From Eutreptiella sp. 'Long Island Sound 2002' (taxonomy: Eukaryota > Euglenozoa > Euglenophyceae > Eutreptiales > Eutreptiaceae), in contig OZ038381.1 of assembly GCA_964036045.1 (NCBI GenBank), positions 150,182,352 through 150,246,351 of the forward strand: DNA of 64,000 nt, given 5' to 3'. Shown in pieces: positions 52,150-62,745 of this stretch. Every line of letters begins with the position of its first letter. Position 1 is the first letter of the stretch. The notes below the pieces were generated by a model, which was not told the DNA's origin, did no database searches, and saw only the letters and a program-made list of their open reading frames with translations. A program made the position numbers and the translations under genes.

Positions 52150-54697
52150 ATCGCTGCATAAACAGCAATTCAGTAAACGTCCTGACCAAGGGCCAGGGCG
52201 GAGCAATACTCCCAATGGAGGACACAAATCTCCAGGAGCTGAAAAAAATAGAAAATGTAACCAACAGGGAGTGAATCCTGTGGTTTAGCGAAAGCTGTAG
52301 CGATTTCAGAAGTCAAATCTCTAAAAATTGACGAAACAACGCGAGTAATCGTCATTTTTACACGAAAACATAAAGTTGCAGACAAGCGCAACAGAAGAGG
52401 CCTCCAGAAAAAGGGTTGCGCAAGCGTAAACGGCTCTCAAAAAAGAAGGTATGAGCCGTAGTTTTTAAAGTTCTAGGGGAAATTTTGGCACAGTTGCATT
52501 GAAAATTTTTACAAACTTTAGGGAAAAGTATCAAAAATCAACCCACACCACAGAGCAGGTGGACAACCCACCTCTCAGGTATGTCAGTGTCATTTCACAC
52601 GCATGCATTGCGTTCGTGTCGGTTGCTTCGTTAAAACGTTAGGGTAGTCACCGCTGTGTTTGTTTGGGGTTCGGGTGCTCCTCTCCTCTGCTCTGCACAG
52701 GTCAAAACAGAAAAGAAAGGTATGCAATGCGTATGGAGCGCGCAGCGCGCACGTAGGGTTAGAGTATGCACTTTGCTCGCGATGCATGTGCCTAATTCAG
52801 GCATGGACATGCTGTGTCGCTTTCCCTGTGCCCCAATTCACCCTTGTTCTCTCTTCACAGGTAAGAAAAGAAAGTGCTTGCTCGTGTTCGTGTTGCCGTA
52901 GCGCTAAAATAGGGTTGCTTAAAACGCTTAGGCTTGTTTTGCACTGTGCAGTGCGCCTCCCTCTCTCCTCTTTTTGCAGGAAACAGGACAAGGAAAGCAT
53001 GCATGACACACAGTGCATCAATCGCTTAGGGTGGTTTATAGTTCGCCGTAGGTTTGTTTAAGCGCGTACGGTTGTTTTGCGCTCGTGTTTTCCTCGACAT
53101 TCACATGATACGTGGTGAGTAAGGTAGGTAAGCCCAGGAGGGGCTCAGCTCCTGGTTGAGTCACGCTGTGATTGGTTATGTTGGGTAAGATTAGGTAAGA
53201 GGAATTCGAAGACCAGTGCATACCTGTGCATGCATATGACGCATTAAAGGGTAGGCCATGCGAAATGCGCACGGTACAACTCTTGTTTAGGCTACCCAGG
53301 GACTCCACCCCACGTTCTATAAGAGAACGGGTGGAATTCCTTAAGCTTGCTTGCTTGCACCTGGGTTTGAGGACAGGGTATTATAGGGCTACCTGAGAAG
53401 CGTATAGTACGTGCAGGTAGTCTTGGTTCCTCAGCCGCAAACCCAGCCCATCTGCCTTTGCTTTACAGGTGGGAAGGTAAGGGCGATTGGTGCAGTCTCT
53501 TTGAGCAGCACTAAAATATGCTGCGCAGATCACACAAACAAATAATTGCAACTCAGCCAAGAGTGGTGAGTGCAGTCCGACTTCACCGACATCCACGCTG
53601 TGCACGCACACTGAGCACTCCTTCCCTGCAAGCCCTGACAGGGAAACACGTAGTGGCGTCCCTGTTAGGCCACAGCCGCTTAGTAGCGCTGTGTTCTCTT
53701 GCTTTCTCACAGGGGGGTCAATAGGATGCGTGACATCTTTGACAGCACCTCCAAGTAGCGTGTGTAGGTGTTAGGGTCAGCAGGCCTGGCAGGAGTTGAG
53801 TGCAAGTGATGAGTGCTCACCCTGCCTTCGAAGGCCGGTGCTGGCGTTAGTGAGTGTAGTGTAGTGGAGTCTCCTGTCCCGCGTGCTTTTGCCCGTGGGC
53901 AGGGGAGTGCGTTAGCTTTTGGCCTTTAGCCAAAATGGGCGTTTTGTATGCCCTTAGCACACTTGGCCACCCCTCCTCTCTACTAGGTAGGGCTTTTGCC
54001 GTCTTCCCCCAAGGATAGGCGCCACCACAGAAATTGGGCGCCATAGGAGTGGTCATAGTACCTGATTAGGAGCTTCGGTCCGACGTCAGCGAAGCCAGGT
54101 CTCCGGGAGCCACGCCGGGGAGAGAAGTGAGACACACACAGACATACGTAGCACACTTTGGTGTATGGTAAACCCAGTAAGGAAGGGTAGAAGCCCATGG
54201 ATCTGCACCAGTCAGGGGTCCTAACTGTGGGCTCGCTTGTCCCCAAGGCGGGAAGACACACCTTGCCTCATAACACCTTGCTTGTCATTCCCCCCTGGTG
54301 TAGTAAGCCACCGTTCTTTGTTGGCTCCCCAAGGTCATTACATCAGGGCAGTCCCCATGCAACACATGGGCAACAAGGCATACACTCGCTGGGTGGCTGC
54401 AAACCTGATAAGCGGGCACCTGGTCCACACTGGAAACCATAGGCATGGGACTGCAGGGCACAGACAGGGTTAGTGCAGTGCTCAGTAAGCAGTGGTCTGT
54501 GAAAAACCAATGGCCTTGGGTCAGGGAGTGGTTGTCACGGGGGGCTGACGGTCCTGTCCTGCCATGCACTGCGGGGCAACTGTGACAACTGCTCTTACAC
54601 ACACACACAGGCACGTCTGCACAAGAGTGCTCACTGCACCTGTAAGGTTAGAACACAGTCAGTAGACTGACACCGGGAAATTGTTTTTCTTTGTACG
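52150..54697. other. Noncoding interval with splice-acceptor-like words
   Basis: No protein is supported. Repeated pyrimidine-rich CTCTTCACAG/GT and TTTTTGCAG/G words (for example at 52850-52864 and 52965-52981) look like splice sites, but there are no matching exons. A short AC run lies at 54600-54612. Confidence 0.4.
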
Positions 54698-55275
54698 CTA
54701 GGACAGAGTCTCAGCACGGGTTAGTAGCTGCCCCTCGTTGTTCTCAACAACGTAGGAGCGGAAGATGGGGTTGATACTCCCATCTGGTTGTATGAAGGCT
54801 GACATAGGTTCCCAGGTTGCCTCAGATAACCCATAGCCATCCCACAGGGTTAGGAATTTCCAGCCCTGTTTATACTCGTGGCGAGCAATACCTGCAACCA
54901 CGTAGTAACCATCGACTTTCATCTCATTGGCAGTCATCTCTTCGAGTTCGTCTGCCTCCTCTGGGCTGGCAGCGTTCTCTAGGTCAATACGCTCGACCTC
55001 ACTGTCGCTGAGGCGCCACTCATCCCAGGACAAATCGTCCGGGGAGTGATAGTGCCTCAACTGTTTAGGTGCACACAGCAGTTCACCACCTAGACGTGGA
55101 CTGCACCTGACATGGATCCTGGATCCATCTATCCTGATGATACCATAGGGTGCAAAATAAGGGTCCTGTAGACAGTTACCTGGCCAGGAGGGTAGGCGTG
55201 AATGGTGAACCAAAACAGGTTTGAGGTCTCTGGATGGCTTGAGAGTTGCTTTCAGTAGTATATCCGTGGGAGGAC
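54698..55275 (-). CDS. Chromodomain protein fragment (integrase C-terminus type)
   Basis: The last 190 residues of a minus-strand frame. VLVHHSRLPSWPG and GSRIHVRCSPRLGGEL resemble the SH3-like end of a Ty3-type integrase. An acidic spacer (residues SDSEVERIDLENAASPEEAD) follows, then a chromodomain: YYVVAGIARHEY, FLTLWDGYGLSEATWEP. A clear 3' splice site (TTCTCTTTGCCTTCAG) is at 55276-55291, so the coding part probably starts at 55275. No DDE core lies upstream within reach. It is a chromovirus relic or a captured host exon; sequence alone does not decide. Confidence 0.6.
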
Positions 55276-55329
55276 CTGAAGGCAAAGAGAAGGAGAAGGA
55301 GAATGTTTGAGGTTTGAGGTTTGATCTTG

Positions 55330-57930
55330 CGGGTACTAGACGCCTTTCGGCCCCGGGGGGCCACCTGGTTGGGCCAGGTGATATCCTCCCCACCAGGTCC
55401 TAGTGGGGGGCCCTCCAAGACGCACCTCCTGCCTGGTGGCGGAGTCCCCCGAGTTCACAGGGCTTGGAGCCCCGTCCTTCCTCGGCTTCCCCGTTTCGCC
55501 ACTCCCCGGTCAGTGCATCAATTCGCAGCCGTGGCTGCGGGCGCTTACCCACTGTGTCGCCCCCCTAATGCGTGGTCGCCCGGAGCACCGGCGCTGCCGG
55601 GCCCGTGCTACTGGCTTGTCGCCAGTGGGACCCCCTTGGGCTGGCGCGGAGGCTGCCTAGCCTAGGGGTTGGGGCGTGGCGCTGTGCGCCACTACTGCCC
55701 TGGCGGGTGCAGTGCCCCGTCTGTGTGTGCGCGGCGCTCGCGGCCGGTTCGGGGGGTTCGGGCCGGTACCTGGTGTTGTGTCTCTCTCGTTTCCCCCTTC
55801 CCGCCCCGCGTGTTCCGCGCTGCGTGTGGCGGGCCGTCCCGTCCGGGTGTCCCTTACCCTCGCTTGCTTGTACGCCATTCCACGCGGTCTGTGCGTTCCG
55901 CGCGCTCGGTCCGGTTGCCCTTCTGGTAGTCCCCGCGTGCGCGTTACTTGTGCGTGCGCTCGCGCTCCCGCGGCGTCCGCTCTCCCCCCTCCTGGGTGGT
56001 GTGGCGTGCGCACCTCGCGCGGTCCCGGCACTGGGCGCTGGTAGGGCCGTTCCACGTGGTCCATGCCCCTCCGCGTGTCCTGCCCCGGTCCCTTGCTCCG
56101 TCTGGCGTGCTTGGGGGGGGGCGGTCCGGTCCCGGTTCCTCCCTACTTGGCTTGAGGTTGGGGGGGTGGCGGTAGGGCGCCCCCCGGGGGGGGTGCTTTC
56201 TACTGTTGCGACGGGCGTCTGGGGTCAGGCGCTCCCCCTCCCCCGACTGCCCATCCACTGGGCGGGCTGTTGGGGTCCGCTATCCACGTGTTGTGGGCGC
56301 GGGCGTGCGGGTTTGGGGGCCCTTCTCTGTCCTCTCGGCCTGCACGCCCTGCGGGGGCCGCGCTGCGGGGCGGGTCTGTGGCGTTCGTGTGCCGGGGGGC
56401 GGGCTGGGGGGGGGGGGCGTGCGCCGGACCCCCGTTTGTGCGGCCGGGGGGGGGCCTGTAGGGCGGTGGGTCGATCTGCCTCGTTCCGTCCCTCTGCCTT
56501 CCCTGGGCAGGCAACAATGCGGGTGTCACTGGCGTCCTTCTGTCCATGGGGGGCGTGGCCCCCCATACCACGCCGGTTCGTGCTCGCCCGCCTTCTCTGG
56601 GCACCATCTGTGCGGCGTCCTGGCGCGTTGGCGCGGGCTCGCTCGTTCTCCGCGGCCCCTGTGGGAGCCGGCGGCTGGGGCGGGGTGGCAGGTCGCGCTC
56701 CGGCTCCTCTCTCGGGCGGGGGGGGGGACCAACCCCCCCTGCCCCGGGGGGTGGGGGCCGGGGCCCCCGCGGCCTGCGGGCCGGTGGGGGGGGTGGGGGG
56801 GGGTCGCGCCGCGGCCTTCCTGCCCCCCTTCTGGGTGGCGGTCTGCGGTACTCCATCCTGGCCCCCCTCGCGTCGTCGGCGCACTCCCCTCCGGCGTGCG
56901 CGTGCGGTCGGGGTCGCGGTGCCGCCCCGGGCTGGGGAGGGGTGAGGGGCGGCCCGTGGACCGCTCCCCCGGGGGCCCCTGCAGACCTGAACCCCCCCTC
57001 TGCCCTCCCTGAGTGGGCTGTGGTCACGGGAGGGTCATGTGGGGCGCGGCCCCCATAATGTTCTGGTGCGCGCGTTGCTCCGGCACGCTGGTGTGGGCTC
57101 GCCCTGCAGCCGCGACCCCCGCGGGAGCAGGTCCAGCCGCATCCCCCCCCCCCCCCCCCCCCACGTCGCGGTCCCTTCTGGGGGGGGGGGGGCGTCCCCT
57201 GGGCTCCGGGGGGGCGGGGGGCCGCTCCTGTGGCTCCCAAGCTTGGGGGGGGTGCGGGGGGGGGGGATGGGGGGGGCGCCCCCCCGCCCCCCCGCCCCGT
57301 CGGGCGTCGGCCTGCCTTCCGTTGTCCCCGGCGTGCCCCCCCGGGGTATACTCGCGCCGTGGGGGTTGCCGGGCGGACGCGGGCGTCGGGCGCGGTCCGG
57401 TCGGCCGCCGACGGGTCAGTGCGGCGGGGGGGGGGGGGGGAGGAGGGGGGGGGAACGCCCCCGCCCTGGTTCGCGCCCCCGTCTTCCCTGGGCCGGCCTC
57501 TGATAAGGCCGCTCCGTTTGCGCCGTCCTGGGCGCCGCCGGTCCGCCGTCGGCCGGGGGCGGGCAGGGCGTGTGGGCGCCTGCCTCGGCCGTGTGCCCCC
57601 GCACCCCGGCCGCAGCGGCCTCTTCGGGGGGGGTGTAGGGCCGCCATTTCTTCGATCTGCCTCCGTCCGCTCTTGGGCCTGAGTGGGAGGGGGGGGGGAG
57701 CGGGGGGGGCCTCTAGTCCCCTGGCGCCGCCTCCTGACGGCCGGGGGGGGGGCGGCACGGCGGTCCCGGCCCCGGGGGCCAGCCATCGACTGGGGGGTCG
57801 CACCCTTCCCCCGCCCCCCTCTACCTAGAGCCGGACCCTGGTGCAGGCCCTCGCTGGGGCCCCTCATCCCCCCGGCCGTCGTCGCGGGGCGCTGGCCGGC
57901 CGGGGGCGGCCGTGAGGGTTAGCGGTCAGC
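55330..57930. other. Extremely G-rich, G-run-filled DNA
   Basis: On the plus strand many runs of 6 to 14 G (and C runs near 57140) lie in a 2.6-kb block. Loosely repeated phrases (CTTCCCTGGG, GGGGCGYGGCCCCC) suggest degenerate repeats of about 450-500 bp. Long frames on both strands are expected from composition and none has a recognisable domain. Confidence 0.5.
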
Positions 57931-58093
57931 GGTTAGCGGGCTGCGGGGCAGCAGGTTCCCCCCCGCGCTCGTTGTCTCTGCCCTCCCTCCCGCGGGAGGT
58001 GGCGCGCTCCTGCGTCACGCCGTAGCGTGGGGGGGGCGTGGGTCGGGGGGCCCAGCTCCCCCCCCCACTTTCTCGCGTCCGCCGTCTGGGCCG

Positions 58094-58684
58094 TCACCTG
58101 CGCCGCCGCTTGTGTGGGGGCTGGGGCTCCGGCGGCGGCAGGTTGCGCCGGCGGTAGCGCCAGTGGGCGAGGGCGCTGCGCAAGGCCCGGGGGAGCCAGT
58201 TGTTGGCGTCCGCATCCGTGATGCGGAGCACCGCTCCCCCTTCCAGGAAGGCCGGCCACGTCGGCTCCCTGTCGGGCCACACCGCTCGCATCACTGACCT
58301 GAGGACCCTCTAATGGTCCTCCGGGGCTGCCCACCCCCCCGGGGGTACCTCTCGGTTTCCTCCGTCTCTCCGGAGGAGCACGGCATCAAAGGGCCGGTTC
58401 CTCAACCACCTGGTGGTCCCCTGGTTGGCCCAGCACAACCACCCGTACACCTCCCCCACCAGGGGGAGGGCCTCCTCCCCCAGAGGGCCCGGGACCGTGC
58501 CCCAGTCCCGGTCCCAGGGCCGGGCCCCCTCTGCCCCTCGCGCCGGCTCACCCCGCTGCCCCTGTGCCTGCGGCTCCGATGCCCGCGCCCCGTGCCCCCT
58601 CCGCCGAGGCCATCCGCGCCGGCTCCGCCCTCGGCGCAGGGGGGGCTGGCTGGTGCTGGGGTCATGGGGGTTTGGGGGGGACAA
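58094..58684 (-). pseudogene. Unrecognised coding remnant, one TAG
   Basis: A minus-strand frame continuous except for one TAG at 58310-58312. Its second half has the mixed composition of a folded protein (VYGWLCWANQGTTRWLRNRP, then TWPAFLEGGAVLRITDADAN and ALAHWRYRRR) and a basic end. It follows the disordered frame 58787-60007 on the same strand, so both may belong to one element. Confidence 0.35.
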
Positions 58685-58786
58685 GCTCGCCAGCGTCAGG
58701 GTCCATGTTGTAGAGGTGGTGGTGGTGGTGGTGGTGGTGGTGGGTGTGGTGCGCCGGCATCTGTTGGATGCCGGGGTGGATGCACC

Positions 58787-60007
58787 TCACTGGCTGCACA
58801 TCCGGCTGCGGGGGCGCCCTGCTCCCCGCCCCCCTCCCTTCGGCCCGCCCTCCCCCCCGGGCTCCCATGCCCCGTCCTGTCTGTCCCTTGGGGCTGCGGC
58901 GCCCTTGCCCTTGCCCTTGGGCCCCTTTCCGGCTCCCTGCCCGTGCCGCGGGTCCCGCCCCCCGTCCCCCACGCCCTGGCCCGCCCGCTCGCCCACCGCC
59001 CCTCGCCCCGCTCCCTGCACCTGGGCTCCCTGCCCGCGCCCCTGTGCGCCCTTCCCGTGCCCTGGTCCCTTCCCGGCCCCCTGCCCTGAGTCGCGCCGTC
59101 CGCTGCCTGCGCTCTGCCCCCCCCCGCTGCTGCGCCCTTGCTCCCTGCCGCGCGTGCCCTGGCCTGCTCCTTGCGCGCGCTCCTGGGCACTTCCCCTGTC
59201 GCCTCCTGCCCCCCGCTCCGCGCTCCCGTGGCGGGCATGCAGCTCTGCCTGCGCGCCCTCCCCTCCTTCCTGGATCACGCGCCGGGCGTCCCGCTGTCTT
59301 TGCAGCTGCGGCAGCGTGACGCCCGGCGGCGAGCGCTCGGGCGCCGGGAGGCGGACGTGCCGCGCCCGCCCGGGGGGGAAGGGCTTGGGGGGGAACTGCT
59401 TGGGGGGGCTGGTGTGGGTGTGGATGGGGTTTGCGTGGGCGCAGTACTTTGTGCTCTCCCTGCCCACTGCTGCTGCTGCAGCGGCCGCCGGCGAGGCGCC
59501 CGTGGCCCGTGCGGGGTCCGTCCCCTGCTTTCGCGGCGTGCTGGGGGTCGCGGCGTGGCCGGCCGAGGCGTTGGCGAGGCCCGCCGGGGCCGCGGTTGCA
59601 ACCTTTCCCGCGCCCTCCTCGCTCTCCTCTGCCGCTGCGGCAGCCCTCGGCGATGCGCCCGGTTCCTGCGCCGGGGCCAGCCCCCGTGTTGGCGGCGTGC
59701 CGGGGGCCGCGGTCGGGGCCGCGGCGTTGCTCGCTGGGGCTGCGGTCTCCGCTTCCTGCGCGTCCGGGGCCCCCTCCCGGGGCGGGGCGGCAGGGCTTGC
59801 TGCTTGGGCGAGGGGGGCGGTCACCTCGGCTGGCTCAGGCTCCTGGGCCGGCGGTGGCGGCCCGACCAGCACCGCCGCCTCCGCCAGCCTCCGCTCCTCG
59901 CGCTCCGCAAGGGTCTCCCCCGTCCACTCCGGGGAGCTGGGGGAGCTGGAGCGGGACCCGCGGTGGTAGCGGTCGCCCCGCTGGGGGGAGCCATCGGAGT
60001 CTGCCAT
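58787..60007 (-). CDS. Disordered Ala/Pro/Glu- then Gly/Arg-rich protein frame
   Basis: A 406-codon frame starting MADSDGSPQRGDRYHRGS. The first half is Ala/Pro/Glu-rich, the second is Gly/Gln/Arg-rich with short repeats such as GAGKGP. No domain is recognised. In this GC-rich DNA a long frame can arise by chance, but the Ser/acidic start and the neighbouring remnants on the same strand favour a real, ORF1-like coding sequence. Confidence 0.3.
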   Translation of the reverse strand: MADSDGSPQRGDRYHRGSRSSSPSSPEWTGETLAEREERRLAEAAVLVGPPPPAQEPEPAEVTAPLAQAASPAAPPREGAPDAQEAETAAPASNAAAPTAAPGTPPTRGLAPAQEPGASPRAAAAAEESEEGAGKVATAAPAGLANASAGHAATPSTPRKQGTDPARATGASPAAAAAAAVGRESTKYCAHANPIHTHTSPPKQFPPKPFPPGRARHVRLPAPERSPPGVTLPQLQRQRDARRVIQEGGEGAQAELHARHGSAERGAGGDRGSAQERAQGAGQGTRGREQGRSSGGGQSAGSGRRDSGQGAGKGPGHGKGAQGRGQGAQVQGAGRGAVGERAGQGVGDGGRDPRHGQGAGKGPKGKGKGAAAPRDRQDGAWEPGGEGGPKGGGRGAGRPRSRMCSQ

Positions 60008-60183
60008 CACTGTTATCCTGTTAGGCATGCGTGTTGGCAGGCGCGCCCTTCCCACTACCTCCTGGTGCATCAGTGCCGTGCCGTGGGCAGTGCCGTGCGG
60101 TGCTCTGCGGGGGGGAGGTGGGGAGTGGCTGGGGGGCCGGCTGTGGCGTCAGCCCCGCACGGCCGGGGGCCGGCGGCCATCCA

Positions 60184-61340
60184 TCAGCATTCGGAGGGGA
60201 GGCGGGGGTGCAACGCGGCCCACGCGTCGCGCCACAGCTCCCAGTCTGGGGCGGGGCCCAGGTCCCTGGGCCCCCGGGGGTCGTTGTGTGGTGTCGGGGG
60301 GAGCCGCACTAGGTGGACTCCCGCAACGGCGGTGACCTCCTGTGTTCGCAGGAAGGTGTGTACTCCGTCCCGCGCCGCGGGCGCCGGGAGGGGGGGGTGG
60401 AGTACGGGTGCTGCCCCGTAGAGGTTGGTGGGGGTGATCCCCAGGACCCGTTCGGGGTCCCCGCGGGTCGCGACGACGAGGAGGAGCAGGGGGCTGCCAG
60501 GGCACTCTTGCCAGAGGACCTGCTTCCTGTGGTGGGCACCCCTGGTTCTGGAGAGGGGGGGGGACAGGTCTGGGTTACCCCAGCCGCGGGGCGCGTGCGT
60601 CGCCGGCGGGATGGCGGGGCACCAAGTGGGCTCCCTGGGGAACGCCTCGCATACGACGGCGTACGGGGGGGTAGGCCTGGTGCTGCCGTACACCGGGTTG
60701 GTTGGCTGGGGGCGGGCGGACGCCTCGTCCGCGCCTTCCATGAACACCATGATCTCGCCCACCTTCAGGTCCTCGTCCGCTGGGTGTAGAAGGTGGAGCG
60801 CCGCATCCAGCTCGGACACTCCCCCCGGGTACGTGGCCCGCGCCTGGTGCAGGTACGGGGCCGCGTCCCCGGGGTAGCGCGTCCTGAGGGCGTGCAGCAG
60901 GGCTGGGGCGCTGCTGCGGAGGGACATGGCGGATCCCGCTCCCGTCAGCCGCAGGGTATCCCCCATGGACAGGGGCCGGCCCGACCGGTTGGACTCGCGC
61001 CACTCCATCCAGTGCCCGTAGAGGGCCGCCTCCGGGCTGATGAGCCCCGGCTGGACGCCGTTCAAGATCTGGTGCATCGCCGGGAGCAGCGTAGGGGCCC
61101 CCGCTCCGTTCAGGGCGCGGACGGCCGGGAGGGCGGTCTCGTTGAGGAAAGCCCTCGCACTGCCCGTCAGGTCACGCCGTGCGGTAGCGTGCGCCTCGTG
61201 CGCCTCCGCCACCGCGTCCGTCACCAGGCCCCGGACGGCCGCCTCCTCCGCTTTGCGGCGAGCCCTGGTGTGCCCGGCCCATCCCCCCGTTGGCGTGGCA
61301 TGGTACTGCGGGCTCTGCAAAGGGCGGCGGCGGGTGGGGG
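60184..61340 (-). pseudogene. Unrecognised coding remnant with helical middle
   Basis: The frame runs on to 61560 upstream, but protein-like composition starts near 61340. It includes VTDAVAEAHEAHATARRDL, HQILNGVQPGLISPEAALYG and DEDLKVGEIMVFMEGADE, which look like folded-protein sequence. No family is recognised. It lies between two similar remnants on the same strand. Confidence 0.35.
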
Positions 61341-62189
61341 TCAGGGCGCGAACACGTGCGACAGGTGCGCAACAGATGTGGGGTCCCGCAGGTGCACGTG
61401 GATCCACAGAAGGGCAGCACCCGCGGGGCTCGCGCGTTCGTGTGAGGGGGTCTGTGCCCCCTGGATGCGCCGGTGCAGGGCCTCCTCCTCTGTGCGCCTG
61501 CGCGGGCCTGCGGGAGCTTCGGGCCAGGGGCACGCTGCCACCTGGGCGCACCGCGCGCACCTGTTGGCGCCTGTCGACGCTGCGGAGGACACCGTGTCAC
61601 ATTCCCTGCAGAGCCGGCAGGTGTGTGGGAAGTGGGAGCGCGGCGACCAAGGGTCGAGATGGCGGAGCCAGAGGTCGTCCCACCTCTGTCGGAGGGGGTC
61701 CCGGATCTCCAGGAGGCGGGCACGGACGCGGCGCCGGTAGTCCCTGCCAAGCGTCTTCCGCTGGAAATCCCGCCAAGTGTCGTCAGGGGAAAATCTCGTG
61801 GTCGTGGAAGGCGGCGATGAGGTCGTCCCACGCCGGGCGGGGGTGCCCCTTGGGGGGGGGTTGCCATGTACACGTGGCGCCCGGTGAGGTGGGGCGTCAG
61901 CGCATCCCATCGGCACTCGTTCGCAGTGTCTCGGTGGAGGAGGGCCAGCAGGGTGCCGTCCGCGACTGCCTCCCATCCCACTCGCAGCCCTTCGCAGCCC
62001 TCCAGCTCCTGGCGCAGCGCGGCTGCAATGTCGGTGGGGAGCATGAGGAGCAAGGGCCCCTGGATGTCGCCCAGCCGGGACAGGGCGTCGTCGTATACCG
62101 GCCCCCCAGCTTTGAAGTGCGCCAGGGCGAGCTGGGCGGCCCCGTCCTCTTGGGGGTTCCACCGGACGGTGGCCGCGGCGTGTCCCCAT
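61341..62189 (-). pseudogene. Coding remnant with Cys-rich zinc-binding pattern
   Basis: Protein-like sequence in two frames. One frame holds LLLMLPTDIAAALRQELEGC and LTGRHVYMATPP, the other DTWRDFQRKTLGRDYRRRV and WDDLWLRHLDPWSP. Near 61610 the pattern CRLCREC...CARC looks like a zinc-binding site. At least one frameshift near 61810 separates the halves. Function unknown. Confidence 0.35.
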
Positions 62190-62235
62190 GTGCGTATCTA
62201 CGTAGCCCGGAGTACGTTGGCAGCGTGAAGGACGA

Positions 62236-62700
62236 TTAGGGAGGGACAGGTGTCCTGACGAGTGAGGACACGTCCCCAGTCCATCCCGTTTGCGGCCCCG
62301 GGGCCGCTTGCGGCCATTCCCCCATCGCCGCGTCCCACGGGTGGTCAGGCCCCGCCCCGCGGATCACGATGGGTCTCGGCCGGGTGTCCGGCCCCCATCC
62401 CTCGAGCGGGATGGCGGCGTATCGTTGCGCAGGGGTCTCTGGGGCGCGCGTGGTGGCGCACCACCGGCTCCACTCGCGCGCCCATTCCTCACCCACGATG
62501 CGCGCCTCCCACGCGGTCATGGATCCGCGCCCAATGATACACGGTGGGAAGAGGGCGTCTTGTAGGTGCTTCGAGAACCCCCCCGGCAGGTCCTGGTACG
62601 GGTGGGGGCCCTCTTGGGGCGGGCACTCCAGAGTGCCATTCACGACACGGAGGGAGGCTACGAAGTCCTTGTCAGGGCGCGGGGGAGGGGGAGGGTGGTC
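62236..62700 (-). pseudogene. Unrecognised coding remnant next to LINE end
   Basis: The frame (strictly 62236-62643 from a Met, open slightly further upstream) includes FSKHLQDALFPPCIIGRGS, WAREWSRWCATTRAP and RPIVIRGAGPDHPWD. Composition is that of a folded protein. It begins about 50 bp after the LINE frame ends, so it may be the next gene of the same or another GC-rich element. Confidence 0.35.
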
Positions 62701-62745
62701 GCCCTCCGCCGCAGTGAGCCATTGGTGTGCCCGGGCCGCCGCGCT

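Noticed and set aside
52660-53000. Tandem microexons suggested by CACAG/GTAAG words
   Set aside because: No conserved reading frame links them, and they could be short repeats.
55572-57867. Long open frames of 450-550 codons on both strands in the G-rich block
   Set aside because: They overlap one another on opposite strands, are low-complexity and have no domains; extreme GC content removes stops by chance.
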